Source: JBBTYG01 sp964483045 (GTDB lineage Bacteria; Patescibacteriota; Minisyncoccia; UBA6257; 2-01-FULL-56-20). Taken from it: 26,923 nucleotides of DNA. Below, one piece after another: positions 1 to 8,519 of this stretch. The notes beneath the pieces were generated by a model. That model was given only the letters and a program-made list of their open reading frames with translations. It was not told the origin of the DNA and made no database searches. The position numbers were made by a program, and so were the translations under genes. Every line of letters begins with the position of its first letter. The first letter of the stretch is position 1. The stretch lies in assembly GCA_964483045.1 (NCBI GenBank), contig CAYZZK010000002.1, positions 1-26,923 on the forward strand, in the 5' to 3' direction.

Positions 1-2
1 GA

Positions 3-1082
3 ATCGGCTTGGTAATTGTGCCGACGCGCGAACTCGCCGTGCAAGTTGCAGAGGCGCTTCAAAAAATTGCGACGCCGCTTGGGCTTCGGGGCGCAACCTT
101 GATTGGCGGAGAATCTCTGGGGCACCAAATTCGCCGCCTTGCCAGAAGTCCGCATGTCGTGATCGGCACTCCGGGGCGAATTATCGATCACTTACAGCAA
201 AAAACTCTTTCGCTGGCCAAGGTACGGGTGCTTGTGCTCGACGAAGCAGACCGCATGCTCGACATGGGCTTCGCTCCCCAATTGAAGCAGATTCTCCAAG
301 TGTTGCCGCGGGAACGGCAGACGATGCTTTTTTCCGCGACGATGCCGGAGCAAATAGTTACGATCGCCCGGGCGTATCTCAAATTGCCGGTGCGTGTGGA
401 AATTGCCCGGTCGGGGAGCACGGCAAAAGATGTGACGCAGGAGTTGTTTTTCGTCCCGCAGGAAGCGAAGCCGCGGCTTCTCGAAAAATTACTGCAGGAA
501 TATCGGGGATCGGTGCTTATATTTTCCCGCACGAAATTCAGCGCGAAAAAAATCGCGGCGTATCTCCGCGCGCTGGGATATGCCGCCGCGGAAATCCATT
601 CGAATAGCTCGCTTTACCAGCGGCGCGCGGCGCTCGAGGGTTTCAAGCGGGGGACATACAGAATTCTTGCTGCTACCGACATCGCTGCGCGGGGCATCGA
701 TGTTCAGGATATCGAGCTTGTCGTAAATTACGACTTGCCCATGAGCGCGGAGGATTATGTCCACCGCATCGGACGCACCGGCCGGGCAGGCGGAAGTGGC
801 CATGCGATTTCTTTTGCCAGACCGAATCAAAAAGGGGATGTGTACGCAATTGAGCGGCTCATCCGCTCGGTTTTGCCGGTTTCCAAACTGCCCATCCTGC
901 CTCCTCCCGTTCCCGGATCGTTCAAGGCCTTGCCGGAAGAAAGCGCTAGGCCGCCTCGAAGATTCTCTTCCGTTCCGACGTATAACCGGAATCGGTTTCA
1001 GCATTCCCGTTTCGGCAAAAGAAGGCCCGAGTTCAGGCCAAGAGGACCGCGCACGGGATTTTCGGGGCGTCACGGCTCTTAA
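3..1082 (+). CDS. DEAD-box ATP-dependent RNA helicase, 5'-truncated by the window edge
   Basis: ATP-dependent RNA unwinding enzyme of the RhlE/DbpA-like DEAD-box group, presumably acting on rRNA or mRNA in the cytoplasm. The open frame already runs at the first base of the window, so the true start and the Q motif and Walker A (motif I) lie outside. Visible motifs in order are Ia (PTRELA), Ib (TPGR), II (DEAD), III (SAT), IV (VLIFSRTK), V (ATDIAARGID) and VI (HRIGRTGRAG), so both RecA-like lobes are intact from Ia onward. The last ~60 residues are rich in Arg, Pro, Gly and Phe, a basic tail typical of RNA-contacting extensions in this family. A TTG at 9 is not a credible start because it lies inside the conserved domain. 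It converges on the DUF167 gene with about 20 bp between stops. The family call is secure; the subfamily is not. Confidence 0.95.
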   Translation: MGLVIVPTRELAVQVAEALQKIATPLGLRGATLIGGESLGHQIRRLARSPHVVIGTPGRIIDHLQQKTLSLAKVRVLVLDEADRMLDMGFAPQLKQILQVLPRERQTMLFSATMPEQIVTIARAYLKLPVRVEIARSGSTAKDVTQELFFVPQEAKPRLLEKLLQEYRGSVLIFSRTKFSAKKIAAYLRALGYAAAEIHSNSSLYQRRAALEGFKRGTYRILAATDIAARGIDVQDIELVVNYDLPMSAEDYVHRIGRTGRAGGSGHAISFARPNQKGDVYAIERLIRSVLPVSKLPILPPPVPGSFKALPEESARPPRRFSSVPTYNRNRFQHSRFGKRRPEFRPRGPRTGFSGRHGS

Positions 1083-1103
1083 TATTAAACACGCGTCCGC
1101 TTC

Positions 1104-1322
1104 TTAAGATATCTCAAAAACTTTTTGTTTTGAACTAGCGCCGGATACTAAACAAACGTTTATCGTGGGGACGCCTAAATATTTGGCAAGCGCCTTCGCG
1201 ATCGCGTAGTTTGCTCTACCTTCACGTGGCGCTTCTTGTACTGCAACCGCAAAGTGCGTCTCGTCAATTTTCTGTACGCCGATGCGCTTTGCGTTTGGCT
1301 TTGCCGTAACGAAAATTTTCAT
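1104..1322 (-). CDS. DUF167 / YggU family protein
   Basis: A 72-residue protein of the DUF167 (YggU/UPF0235) family, whose function is not established. Recognition rests on the N-terminal KPNAKR segment, the central EGRANYAIAKALAKYLGV block (family pattern EGKAN..L...LA..LGV), and the VSGASSKQK segment before the C-terminus. The length is close to that of short family members. The start is ATG at 1322. No Shine-Dalgarno is visible; a TACAAT lies about 15 nt upstream on the minus strand and may be its -10. The gene is divergent from the receiver gene at 1392, leaving about 70 bp shared upstream DNA, and convergent with the helicase. Confidence 0.88.
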   Translation of the reverse strand: MKIFVTAKPNAKRIGVQKIDETHFAVAVQEAPREGRANYAIAKALAKYLGVPTINVCLVSGASSKQKVFEIS

Positions 1323-1379
1323 TGAATTTGTTTTTTTATTGTAGTAATCTCGATTATATAACAGAGTAGCCGAATATGT

Positions 1380-1385
1380 TAAAAT
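1380..1385 (+). promoter_or_regulatory. -10 element (TAAAAT) placed for a leaderless transcript
   Basis: TAAAAT is followed by exactly six bases and then the ATG of the receiver gene at 1392. Transcription starting six to seven bases after the hexamer would begin at or next to the A of the ATG. No Shine-Dalgarno is present. A -35 match at the usual distance is poor. Confidence 0.5.
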
Positions 1386-1391
1386 GTAATT

Positions 1392-1829
1392 ATGCCTGAC
1401 GGTGGCGGGAAAATACTGATAGTTGAAGACGATCCCTTGTTCGTCGATCTATATTCGACGGCTTTTAAGAGTTTCGGCTATGAAGTGGAAGCTGCGTTCA
1501 ACGGCGAGGAAGGCCTAGCGAAATTGAATGAGATGGGCAGTAAGCCGACAATTATTCTCTCCGACGTCATGATGCCTAAAATGAACGGCCTCGATATGCT
1601 CGCCAAAATTAAAGAGAATCCGGATTTGAAGAAGATACCGGTCATACTCCTCACTAATCTAGGAAAAGAAGAAAATATTAAAAAGGGCCTGGAGCTCGGA
1701 GCGGTAACGTATCTCGTAAAAAGCGAGTATACGCCAAAGGAGATCGTAGAAAAAGTTAAAGAAATTTTAGCCGGCTACGCTGGTAATTCCGTTCCCGGAG
1801 TCAAAACTGTTATCAAGGATCACTGGTAG
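1392..1829 (+). CDS. CheY-like stand-alone response regulator receiver
   Basis: A 145-residue single receiver domain with no DNA-binding or enzymatic output domain. The phosphorylation apparatus is complete: acidic pocket E12/D13/D14 (VEDD), phospho-acceptor D58 (LSDVMMPKMNG), T88 (LLTNLG) and K110 (YLVKS). About 20 residues follow the domain and form no recognisable module. Its role would be to take phosphate from a histidine kinase, but no kinase is encoded in the window. The ATG at 1392 is preceded by a -10-like hexamer at a distance that suggests a leaderless mRNA. The next gene starts 59 bp downstream on the same strand with no terminator between, so co-transcription with the surface protein is possible. 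Confidence 0.95.
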   Translation: MPDGGGKILIVEDDPLFVDLYSTAFKSFGYEVEAAFNGEEGLAKLNEMGSKPTIILSDVMMPKMNGLDMLAKIKENPDLKKIPVILLTNLGKEENIKKGLELGAVTYLVKSEYTPKEIVEKVKEILAGYAGNSVPGVKTVIKDHW

Positions 1830-1888
1830 AGAATCCGTCGAGGGCAGCAGCGAATGTTTCTTGCCGCAATGCTTCATTGGCTAAAGAT

Positions 1889-4546
1889 ATGAAACAAGTT
1901 TTATTTTTAGGGAGCATTGCGGGCTGTGCGGCGATCGGATTTTTTCCTGCGCTTGTTTTCGCCATAAGCGTTGCGCCTCTCTCGGCCAGCGGCGGCTCGC
2001 TTATCGTTATCGGGAGTGTCGTTAATCCCGGCCGGGATTTTCTTTTATATCCTGCGTTTCCCGGCTGCACCAACGAGGATGGATCGGGGGATGTTTATCA
2101 TTGCACTTCGCAGGGCGATGTGAACAACGGAGACAGTATCACACAGGTTTTTGGAGAGCCGCCGAATGGCACGTATACGCTCGTTGAAGATGCAGAGGGC
2201 TGTTATGTTCTTTCGCTTTCGGATTGTCTCCTTTTATCGGATAATACCTCGGTGGTTTTTTCAATCGGGCCGGTCAGCGCACAACAGAACGAAAGCAGTG
2301 GCAGGGGGACTTCCGAAGGCGGTGTGGCGGAAGGCGGCGGGCCAGTGGTGCATTTTCCGGAGATAGTTTTACGCACTAATCTTACCGGGCAGATAATAAG
2401 AGGCACTGTGCCGATCGTCTATAGCGCGTCTGACGAAGATGATGAGGATCCCCTCACGGTGGTAGATGGTTTGCGGCAAAATCCCGGCCCCGTGGACATT
2501 GGTTACCAGACAGGAGCTTGGCCTGTGATTACGCAGGGCATTCTGGCGAAAGAGCAGCCGGCGACCGGCACGTATATCTGGGATACGACGAAGATGGTTG
2601 GCGACACATATCGGCTCAAACTTCGGGCTCGGGATAAAGACGGCAATGTGGCCGAGGCCGGCACCGAAGATTTTACGATCGATAATACTCCTCCCGGTTT
2701 TACTGTGCATGCCGACCCCGCTTTTACAAAAGGGGAGCCCGTTCGCTTGGAAATTTTGAGTTCGGAAGCATTGAAATCTACCCCCTCTTTGACGATAACG
2801 CAGTTTAAACATGATTCCGTTACGGTACCGGTTCTGCAGGATCCCAACGGACATCCGAATTTTTCGTTTAAAGCCACATATCAGCCGATCGAAGGCTTCG
2901 ACGGGCCTGCTCTTATTTCTCTAAGCGGCGCAGATGCTGCCGGAAATATCGGAACGACAATCATCGGGGATTCGAATTTCGCCGTAGGCGTCAAGCCGCC
3001 GCCCTCTCCGGTAATTGACGAACCGCGCGGAGGCGAAGCAACGAGTTCGCGCATCGCCGTTTCCGGCTTCGCGTTGAACGCCCAAAAAATTGTTGCGCGC
3101 GTAAACGGCAGGCGGGAGTATGTGCTCTCCGGATCAAAGGATGGCCAGTTTCGATTTGACGGTATTGAGCTCGACCCTGCCTTTAACAAGGGGAAGAACG
3201 TTATCAACGTTGTTTCTTACGATCCACTGGGAAACATTTCGGCGCCGGTCACTCTAAATATTTTTCTGGACAGCCCCCCGCAGCTGCACTTATCCTACCT
3301 CGGCAGACGATCGAAGTATAAAGACGTAATGACGTTGCGATGGACCGGCTCCGATATCAACGACGATAAAATTGTTTACGATGTGGCGTTAAGCGATGAT
3401 CGGGGAGGTACTTGGAGGAACTTAGCAACCGGCCTCAACAAAACGGAATTTCGTTGGGATACCGCTACGGTTCCCGACGGCTCAAATTATGTGCTCCGCG
3501 TAACCGCCTCCGACGGGAAGCTTAAAACGTCCGCCATAACTAACATCTTTACTACCGCGAACGGTTTGCCCGCGATTGTGCTTGAAACTGCCGGCGACTT
3601 TTATACGTCGGAGCGCTCTCGCACATTCGGAGGCGTCGTGAGGAGTAAAGACGATGTATTGAAATCTTTGGAGTGGAGCGGGAACGGTGGCGTTTCCTGG
3701 CAGGCCATTCAGTCGGAAGATGGAGCGTGGGATTCGGCGTTCGAAAAATTTCATTTCGATGTCCCGTTTGCCAAGGCCGGATCGTATGATGTGCTGATAA
3801 GAGGGCTCACCGTCACGGGCCGCAGCGTGGCCAATGCCCAAAAACTAAAAGTGATTTTCGACAACAATGCGCCTACTGTTCATCCGGAAGAATTACCGCG
3901 TGGTATCGTAAACGTTCCGTATCTTAAGCTAAGCGGCACGGCTTCCGACGACTTCTCCGGTATTGAGTCGGTGGAATATTCAATAGATGGAAGAGAGTGG
4001 TTTCGCGGGAGCGTCGAAGAGGGGATTGAAACTAGGATGGCTAAATTTAAAATTAATCATCCCGATAAACTAGCAGACGGTTTGCATAGAATCAGCATCC
4101 GAGCCGTTGATCAGGCCGGCAATATATCTGAAACGAAAAATCAGACTATATCGATTGATGCCACTCCTCCGCGTATCGGCAGTTTCACGTTGAGAGCAAA
4201 TGGCGCGCTGCTTTTTCCTTCTTTGCCCCGAACGTTCGAGGCGCCGGCCGCCTCCGAGATTCGGGTGCAAGTTGCCATAGGAGCAAAGCCGCAAAAAGTA
4301 GCCCTCTTTGCTGGAGAAAGTAAGCTGGACATCAGCATGAACTCGTCGACGTCCTTGTGGGAAAGCCACTTCGCATTTTCCGGAGAGAAAACCAGCGTGC
4401 GTCTCACTGCCGAAGACGAAGCGGGCAATAGAGTGGAAAGGGAGTTAGGAGAGATTATCGTACCTGATATCGCGGGGAAAATCTCCGCGCCGAAGCTCTC
4501 TTTGTTGGAAAAAATGATCCAATTTTTCAAGCTGGAGCCCCGATAA
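1889..4546 (+). CDS. large secreted protein with Ig-like repeats
   Basis: An 885-residue exported protein, probably a cell-surface or extracellular adhesin-type protein. The N-terminus is a signal peptide (basic start, hydrophobic run ending near ALVFA). It is followed by a small domain with four cysteines (around residues 55-115), which could form disulfides outside the cell, and a Gly/Ser-rich linker near residue 135. The rest is a series of beta-sandwich Ig-like units joined by recurring boundary motifs such as DNTPP, DNNAP and DATPP, with DxAGN or DPLGN turns (for example GADAAGN, VDQAGN, EDEAGN), typical of bacterial Ig-like repeat proteins. No C-terminal membrane helix or sorting signal is seen. 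ATG at 1889 is preferred over TTG at 1877 because it opens directly on the signal peptide. The stop is one base from the next gene. The binding partner is unknown. Confidence 0.82.
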   Translation: MKQVLFLGSIAGCAAIGFFPALVFAISVAPLSASGGSLIVIGSVVNPGRDFLLYPAFPGCTNEDGSGDVYHCTSQGDVNNGDSITQVFGEPPNGTYTLVEDAEGCYVLSLSDCLLLSDNTSVVFSIGPVSAQQNESSGRGTSEGGVAEGGGPVVHFPEIVLRTNLTGQIIRGTVPIVYSASDEDDEDPLTVVDGLRQNPGPVDIGYQTGAWPVITQGILAKEQPATGTYIWDTTKMVGDTYRLKLRARDKDGNVAEAGTEDFTIDNTPPGFTVHADPAFTKGEPVRLEILSSEALKSTPSLTITQFKHDSVTVPVLQDPNGHPNFSFKATYQPIEGFDGPALISLSGADAAGNIGTTIIGDSNFAVGVKPPPSPVIDEPRGGEATSSRIAVSGFALNAQKIVARVNGRREYVLSGSKDGQFRFDGIELDPAFNKGKNVINVVSYDPLGNISAPVTLNIFLDSPPQLHLSYLGRRSKYKDVMTLRWTGSDINDDKIVYDVALSDDRGGTWRNLATGLNKTEFRWDTATVPDGSNYVLRVTASDGKLKTSAITNIFTTANGLPAIVLETAGDFYTSERSRTFGGVVRSKDDVLKSLEWSGNGGVSWQAIQSEDGAWDSAFEKFHFDVPFAKAGSYDVLIRGLTVTGRSVANAQKLKVIFDNNAPTVHPEELPRGIVNVPYLKLSGTASDDFSGIESVEYSIDGREWFRGSVEEGIETRMAKFKINHPDKLADGLHRISIRAVDQAGNISETKNQTISIDATPPRIGSFTLRANGALLFPSLPRTFEAPAASEIRVQVAIGAKPQKVALFAGESKLDISMNSSTSLWESHFAFSGEKTSVRLTAEDEAGNRVERELGEIIVPDIAGKISAPKLSLLEKMIQFFKLEPR

Positions 4547-4547
4547 T

Positions 4548-5087
4548 ATGAATACATCTCACAAAATTCCTCTGTGGGTTGTGCTTGTGGCGGCATTTGC
4601 GATAGCTGTTTTGGGCACGTACCTTATTGTCCGACTTTCGCCGGTTTTTTTGGCCAATCTTGGATTACAAGCGGATAATAAATTAGAGGAAGCCCCCGCC
4701 TTTACGTTGAAAGATGTAAATGGCGGCGAAGTTTCGCTTTTGGAATTTCGAGGACAGCCGGTGATTTTAAGTTTTTGGACGTCTTGGAACGAGGCAGCGG
4801 TTGAAGAGCTCCAGACACTCGCTGCGTACGCGGCGGTTCAAGGCGGCCGCCTCACGATTCTTGCGATCAATAATATGGAAGATGAGAACACAGTGCAAGA
4901 AATTAAAAATCGTTATAAACTAAATATACGGATGCTTTTGGACGAGGATGGTTCAGTCGGAGAAGCTTATAAAATAGGCGTTTTGCCGAAGACGGTTTTT
5001 ATCGACAGTGGAGGATTAAAAGTTTTCGAATCAGAAAGACCTCTTTCTCTCGTAGAGATCAGGCAGCAGGTTCAAAAGATGCAATGA
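4548..5087 (+). CDS. membrane-anchored thioredoxin-fold (TlpA/redoxin-like) protein lacking both catalytic cysteines
   Basis: A 179-residue protein with one N-terminal transmembrane helix (residues ~9-29) and a TlpA/redoxin-type thioredoxin fold outside the membrane. Family signs are the AFTLKDVNG segment with SLLEFRGQPVILSFW, the ILAINN strand, and a cis-proline loop VLPKTVFID with P147. Where active relatives have W-C-x-x-C, this protein reads W80-N81-E82-A83-A84; the DNA at 4780-4795 encodes this cleanly. There is no cysteine anywhere in the protein, so thiol-disulfide exchange is impossible. A binding, chaperone or structural role is more likely. It starts one base after the stop of the Ig-like protein and ends 31 bp before the dCache membrane protein, so the three are probably co-transcribed. 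Confidence 0.85.
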   Translation: MNTSHKIPLWVVLVAAFAIAVLGTYLIVRLSPVFLANLGLQADNKLEEAPAFTLKDVNGGEVSLLEFRGQPVILSFWTSWNEAAVEELQTLAAYAAVQGGRLTILAINNMEDENTVQEIKNRYKLNIRMLLDEDGSVGEAYKIGVLPKTVFIDSGGLKVFESERPLSLVEIRQQVQKMQ

Positions 5088-5118
5088 AACAGGCGAGTAT
5101 GGTAAAAATTCTGCCGCT

Positions 5119-6582
5119 ATGTCCACTCTTTTAATTTTCGGCAATGGTCACCTAGGGCTCGAGCTTTTGGGGGCGATCGTCTTTTTTATTCTCGCGTGGC
5201 TTTTTGGTGAAGCATACGCCATAAAAAAAGATGTTTTCAGCTGTTCGCGTTTTTTGGGCTTTCTGTCGTTGAGTTTCTGGCAGATACTCCATGCCGCCTA
5301 TAGCAGCGACCCTGTTCCGTTCGCCCCATATATATATCTTGCCGGTCTTCTTTTGGTCTTTTTAAGTTATGCCCTGGAGAAGCTTCCCCCTCGGCCCGAC
5401 GGGGCGCTCGCGGCGCTGCTTTTTCTGCCGCACCTTTTCATTTTAAGCAGATATAACGCAATCGCTTCAATTCTGCTTCTTGCGATCGCGGTTGCCTTGG
5501 CCAAGCGTTATTTTAAAGATATCGATAAACTGATCGGATGGATGCTCATCGGTTTCGCTTTGCTCACTATTTCCTCGTTCGTCTCGATTTTTGTCGTGAG
5601 CGATGCCTCGAGCCCTGCATGGTTTCTGGAACACGTGTTGAAATTCGCGGCATTCGCCGCTTTCGGCTTTTGGATTTGGCAATGGTTGAGTCTGCGTTTG
5701 CGCGAAGAAATTCTCATTATCTTCATTTCGGCCTCTCTCGTGATAGCGCTTTTGGTAACTACCGTATTTTCGATATTTTCTGTCCAAAGAATCGAGCAGG
5801 AAGTAACAAGCTCTCTGACCGCCAACGCCAAAATTTTCAGTTTTTATATCGAAAATCTTAAGAGCAGGGCGCTCGTATCCGCCGAACTCATATCTTCAAA
5901 TGCCGATTTTGTTTCAGCGTTTAAGGCAGAAGACCTCGCCGATCTCGAAAAAATCGGCCAGGAGTTTTTGTCCTCGACCGGCGAACAGTTTCTTTCCGTA
6001 AGCCGCAAGAACGGCAACGTACTGCTCAAACTCAATTCCCCGGCCACCGTTTCTGAAAATATTTTATCGGAACAAATTGGCTCGGAAGCTCTTGAGGGGC
6101 GGCCGGCGGTAACGATTGATCGGAGCGATAGCGAGGGATTGGTCATTAAGGCCGCGGCGCCGCTTTTCGATAAGGGAGCGCTGGCCGGAGCGGTTATCGT
6201 CGGCACAAGGCTTGACGAATCGTTTGTTCTCGGCTTTAAAGAGTTGAGTAAGCTGGAAACGACAATTTTCTCGAATGATCGGGTGCTGGCAAGTACAATT
6301 CTAGAGGCAGGAGAGGTGGTAAAAACCCTTCCCGCCCAGGCAAGTACGGAACCGGAATTTGTAGGGACAGCGCGCTTTTTTGACCAAGAAGTGATTGGAG
6401 ATTTCGTCCAGTTGAAAAATAGTAATGATCAACCGATGGCGACTCTTGCCATCACTACCACCCCGGGACAAATTTTGAGAGACAGCCAGTCTACTAATCG
6501 TTTTACTCTTTTTATTGTTTTGATTATCGCTCTAAGTCTAGTTTTGCCGCTGTACCGCTTTACCCTGCTGCTTACGGCATAA
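5119..6582 (+). CDS. multi-pass membrane sensor with extracellular dCache-like domain and no output domain
   Basis: A 487-residue membrane protein. The first ~215 residues hold about eight hydrophobic helices, like the membrane-embedded sensory modules of signalling proteins. An extracytoplasmic region of roughly 230 residues follows. It begins with a long helix (EQEVTSSLTANAKIFSFYIENL) of the kind that opens double-Cache sensors, and contains the late-Cache pattern LVIKAAAPLFDKGALAGAVIVGTRLDE. A last transmembrane helix (~460-482) ends the protein a few residues later. In usual sensors of this architecture a HAMP domain and a kinase, cyclase or chemotaxis domain come next; here the stop codon follows immediately and no such domain is encoded downstream. 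It may sense a ligand and signal through a partner protein. The dCache call is from pattern, not from a profile search. Confidence 0.7.
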   Translation: MSTLLIFGNGHLGLELLGAIVFFILAWLFGEAYAIKKDVFSCSRFLGFLSLSFWQILHAAYSSDPVPFAPYIYLAGLLLVFLSYALEKLPPRPDGALAALLFLPHLFILSRYNAIASILLLAIAVALAKRYFKDIDKLIGWMLIGFALLTISSFVSIFVVSDASSPAWFLEHVLKFAAFAAFGFWIWQWLSLRLREEILIIFISASLVIALLVTTVFSIFSVQRIEQEVTSSLTANAKIFSFYIENLKSRALVSAELISSNADFVSAFKAEDLADLEKIGQEFLSSTGEQFLSVSRKNGNVLLKLNSPATVSENILSEQIGSEALEGRPAVTIDRSDSEGLVIKAAAPLFDKGALAGAVIVGTRLDESFVLGFKELSKLETTIFSNDRVLASTILEAGEVVKTLPAQASTEPEFVGTARFFDQEVIGDFVQLKNSNDQPMATLAITTTPGQILRDSQSTNRFTLFIVLIIALSLVLPLYRFTLLLTA

Positions 6583-6626
6583 AGCGATTTTATGGAAAAA
6601 GACAGTTATCGCCGCGCTCTAAGCGG

Positions 6627-8423
6627 CTATTCGTGCAAGCCGATTTGCAATTCGTAGAGGCGGCGGTATTCCCCGCCGGATATTTCGAGGAGCGACGCGT
6701 GCGTGCCGGATTCAATGATGCGGCCGTCTTTGAAAACGAAGATTTTATCTGCTTTGCGCACAGTGGAAAGGCGGTGGGCAATGATGAATGTCGTCTTGCC
6801 ACGCATGAGCGTCTCGAGGGAATTTGTGATGACCTGCTCGGAGCCGGCATCCAAAGCCGAGGTCGGCTCGTCGAGAATAAGAATCTTCGGGTCGCGGAGA
6901 ATCGCCCGCGCGATGGCGACGCGCTGTTTTTGGCCCACCGAAAGCTTGACTCCGCGCTCCCCGACAAGTTGCTGCCACTTATTAGGAAATTTTTCGATAA
7001 ACTCATAGGCGAATGCTTTGCGCGCGGCTTCTTTCGCCTGCTCCTCGGTCGCGTCGAAAGAGCCGTAGCGGATGTTGTGAAGAATCGTGTCGTTAAAAAG
7101 CACTACTTCCTGCGGCACGATGCCTACTTGCGCGCGGAGCGAAATCAGATCGAGAGTTTCTATCGGTTTGCCGTCGATAAGTACGCTGCCTTGCGTCGGG
7201 AAATAATAGCCGCAGAGCAGGTCGACGAGCGTCGATTTCCCCACGCCGGATTCGCCGACGAGTGCCACTATTTCGCCCGCGCGGACTTTGAACTGTATGT
7301 CTTTTAGTACCGGCGCTTTCTCGTCGTAATAAAACGAAACATTTTTGAGCTCGACATCGCCCCGAAGTATAAAGCGTTCCGCGCCCGACGGGTGATACGC
7401 TTCCGCCGGCTCTTTCAAAACGCGTTCGGCTTCCTCGAGTTGGATGACTCCGTTTTGGATTGTCTGCCAATTGCGGCCGACCACGACAAACGGCCCGAAA
7501 ACCATTGTGGCGTAGGCGTTAAAAGCCAAGAGCCCTCCGATAGTCATTTCTCCCCGGCTAATGAAAGTTATCGAAGCGATAAAAATCGTAAGTTGGGTGG
7601 CGAGAATGATAATGCGCTGATAGAGCGTTAGGTTGCCCCAAATCGTGCTCATCTTGCCCCACAGATCCAGCACCGGCCCCTTGAGGAGCGAGGCCATGCG
7701 TTTTCCCTCGTACTGCTCGGCGGTTGCCTGCTTGACCGTTTGGGTATTGCCGACGAGATCGTAACTGTCGCCGAAAGCGCGGAAGAGATGAGTCTGGTAT
7801 TCGCGCTGAATTTCCGCTATGGGAGCGACCGATCGGTACAGCACGAACGTATAAATGACGATACCGACGATGAGAACGTCAGCAAGCAGGGGCTGTATGT
7901 AAAAACCGACGGCAAGCGCGATAACAATCGATAGAAACTGCGGCGCGAGATCGATCACGATGCGACCGACGATGGTTTCTAGGGAAAAAGCGGCCCGGTT
8001 TATTTTTTCGCCGACCTCTCCTATTTTTTTCGACTTGTGGAACGCCATGGGCAATTCCAGAAGATGCGCCACTCCGCGAGACCAATAATCTACCCAAACG
8101 CTGTTTGAAAAATTCTCGCTTCGAATATTTATTTGCCAGTCGACGAGGTACGTGATGATTTGAATGAGTGCCCACCAGGAAAGCAGCGCGGCATAGAGCG
8201 GCACGGTCATGCCGAAAAAGTTTTGCGTCGCCGGCGAGATAATCGCGTCGAAAAACCGTCCGGCTATGATTGGAACGATACCGTTTCCGACGGCCGAAAC
8301 GATGCCTAGGACGGACAAAGCGATGGTCTCCCTGCGATATTTCTTGAGATACGCGGCTAAGACGGCAAAACTTTGCCGCAATCCTTGCTTTGTTATGCGT
8401 TCCTGTGCCTCTTTTTCTTCCAT
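6627..8423 (-). CDS. ABC exporter, fused membrane and ATPase domains (MsbA/MdlB-like)
   Basis: A 598-residue half-transporter that would work as a homodimer, or with an unlinked partner, to export a lipid, peptide or drug-like substrate from the inner membrane. Residues ~30-320 form a six-helix exporter domain. The ATPase domain follows with Walker A GESGVGKST (390-398), Q-loop VPQEVVLF, signature LSVGQ (494-498; the common form is LSGGQ), Walker B ILILDEP (514-520), D-loop SALD and switch histidine H550 (IIAHRLS). The ATG at 8423 opens a typical cytoplasmic lead-in helix. It is convergent with the dCache gene and divergent from ku, with 96 bp between the start codons. The substrate cannot be told from sequence. 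Confidence 0.95.
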   Translation of the reverse strand: MEEKEAQERITKQGLRQSFAVLAAYLKKYRRETIALSVLGIVSAVGNGIVPIIAGRFFDAIISPATQNFFGMTVPLYAALLSWWALIQIITYLVDWQINIRSENFSNSVWVDYWSRGVAHLLELPMAFHKSKKIGEVGEKINRAAFSLETIVGRIVIDLAPQFLSIVIALAVGFYIQPLLADVLIVGIVIYTFVLYRSVAPIAEIQREYQTHLFRAFGDSYDLVGNTQTVKQATAEQYEGKRMASLLKGPVLDLWGKMSTIWGNLTLYQRIIILATQLTIFIASITFISRGEMTIGGLLAFNAYATMVFGPFVVVGRNWQTIQNGVIQLEEAERVLKEPAEAYHPSGAERFILRGDVELKNVSFYYDEKAPVLKDIQFKVRAGEIVALVGESGVGKSTLVDLLCGYYFPTQGSVLIDGKPIETLDLISLRAQVGIVPQEVVLFNDTILHNIRYGSFDATEEQAKEAARKAFAYEFIEKFPNKWQQLVGERGVKLSVGQKQRVAIARAILRDPKILILDEPTSALDAGSEQVITNSLETLMRGKTTFIIAHRLSTVRKADKIFVFKDGRIIESGTHASLLEISGGEYRRLYELQIGLHE

Positions 8424-8509
8424 AGATTTTTAGCGATAAAACCAGCATAGCATATCTTCCTTGCGCTCGCTGCTGGGCCATTTGAAATATTTATCGAACC
8501 TTTACGTCG

Positions 8510-8515
8510 TACAAT
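8510..8515 (+). promoter_or_regulatory. candidate -10 (TACAAT) for the ku-ligD operon
   Basis: TACAAT sits four bases before the ku ATG at 8520. A TTGAAA at 8482-8487 resembles a -35, but the 22-base spacing is too long for a standard sigma-70 promoter. No Shine-Dalgarno is seen. The element is offered only because the same arrangement recurs at other starts in the window. Confidence 0.3.
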
Positions 8516-8519
8516 ATGC

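Noticed and set aside
6611..6625. GCCGC...GCGGC stem between the convergent dCache and ABC genes
   Set aside because: Only five pairs with a seven-base loop; no T-run on the plus strand and a T-run ~10 bases too far on the minus strand. Not a convincing terminator.
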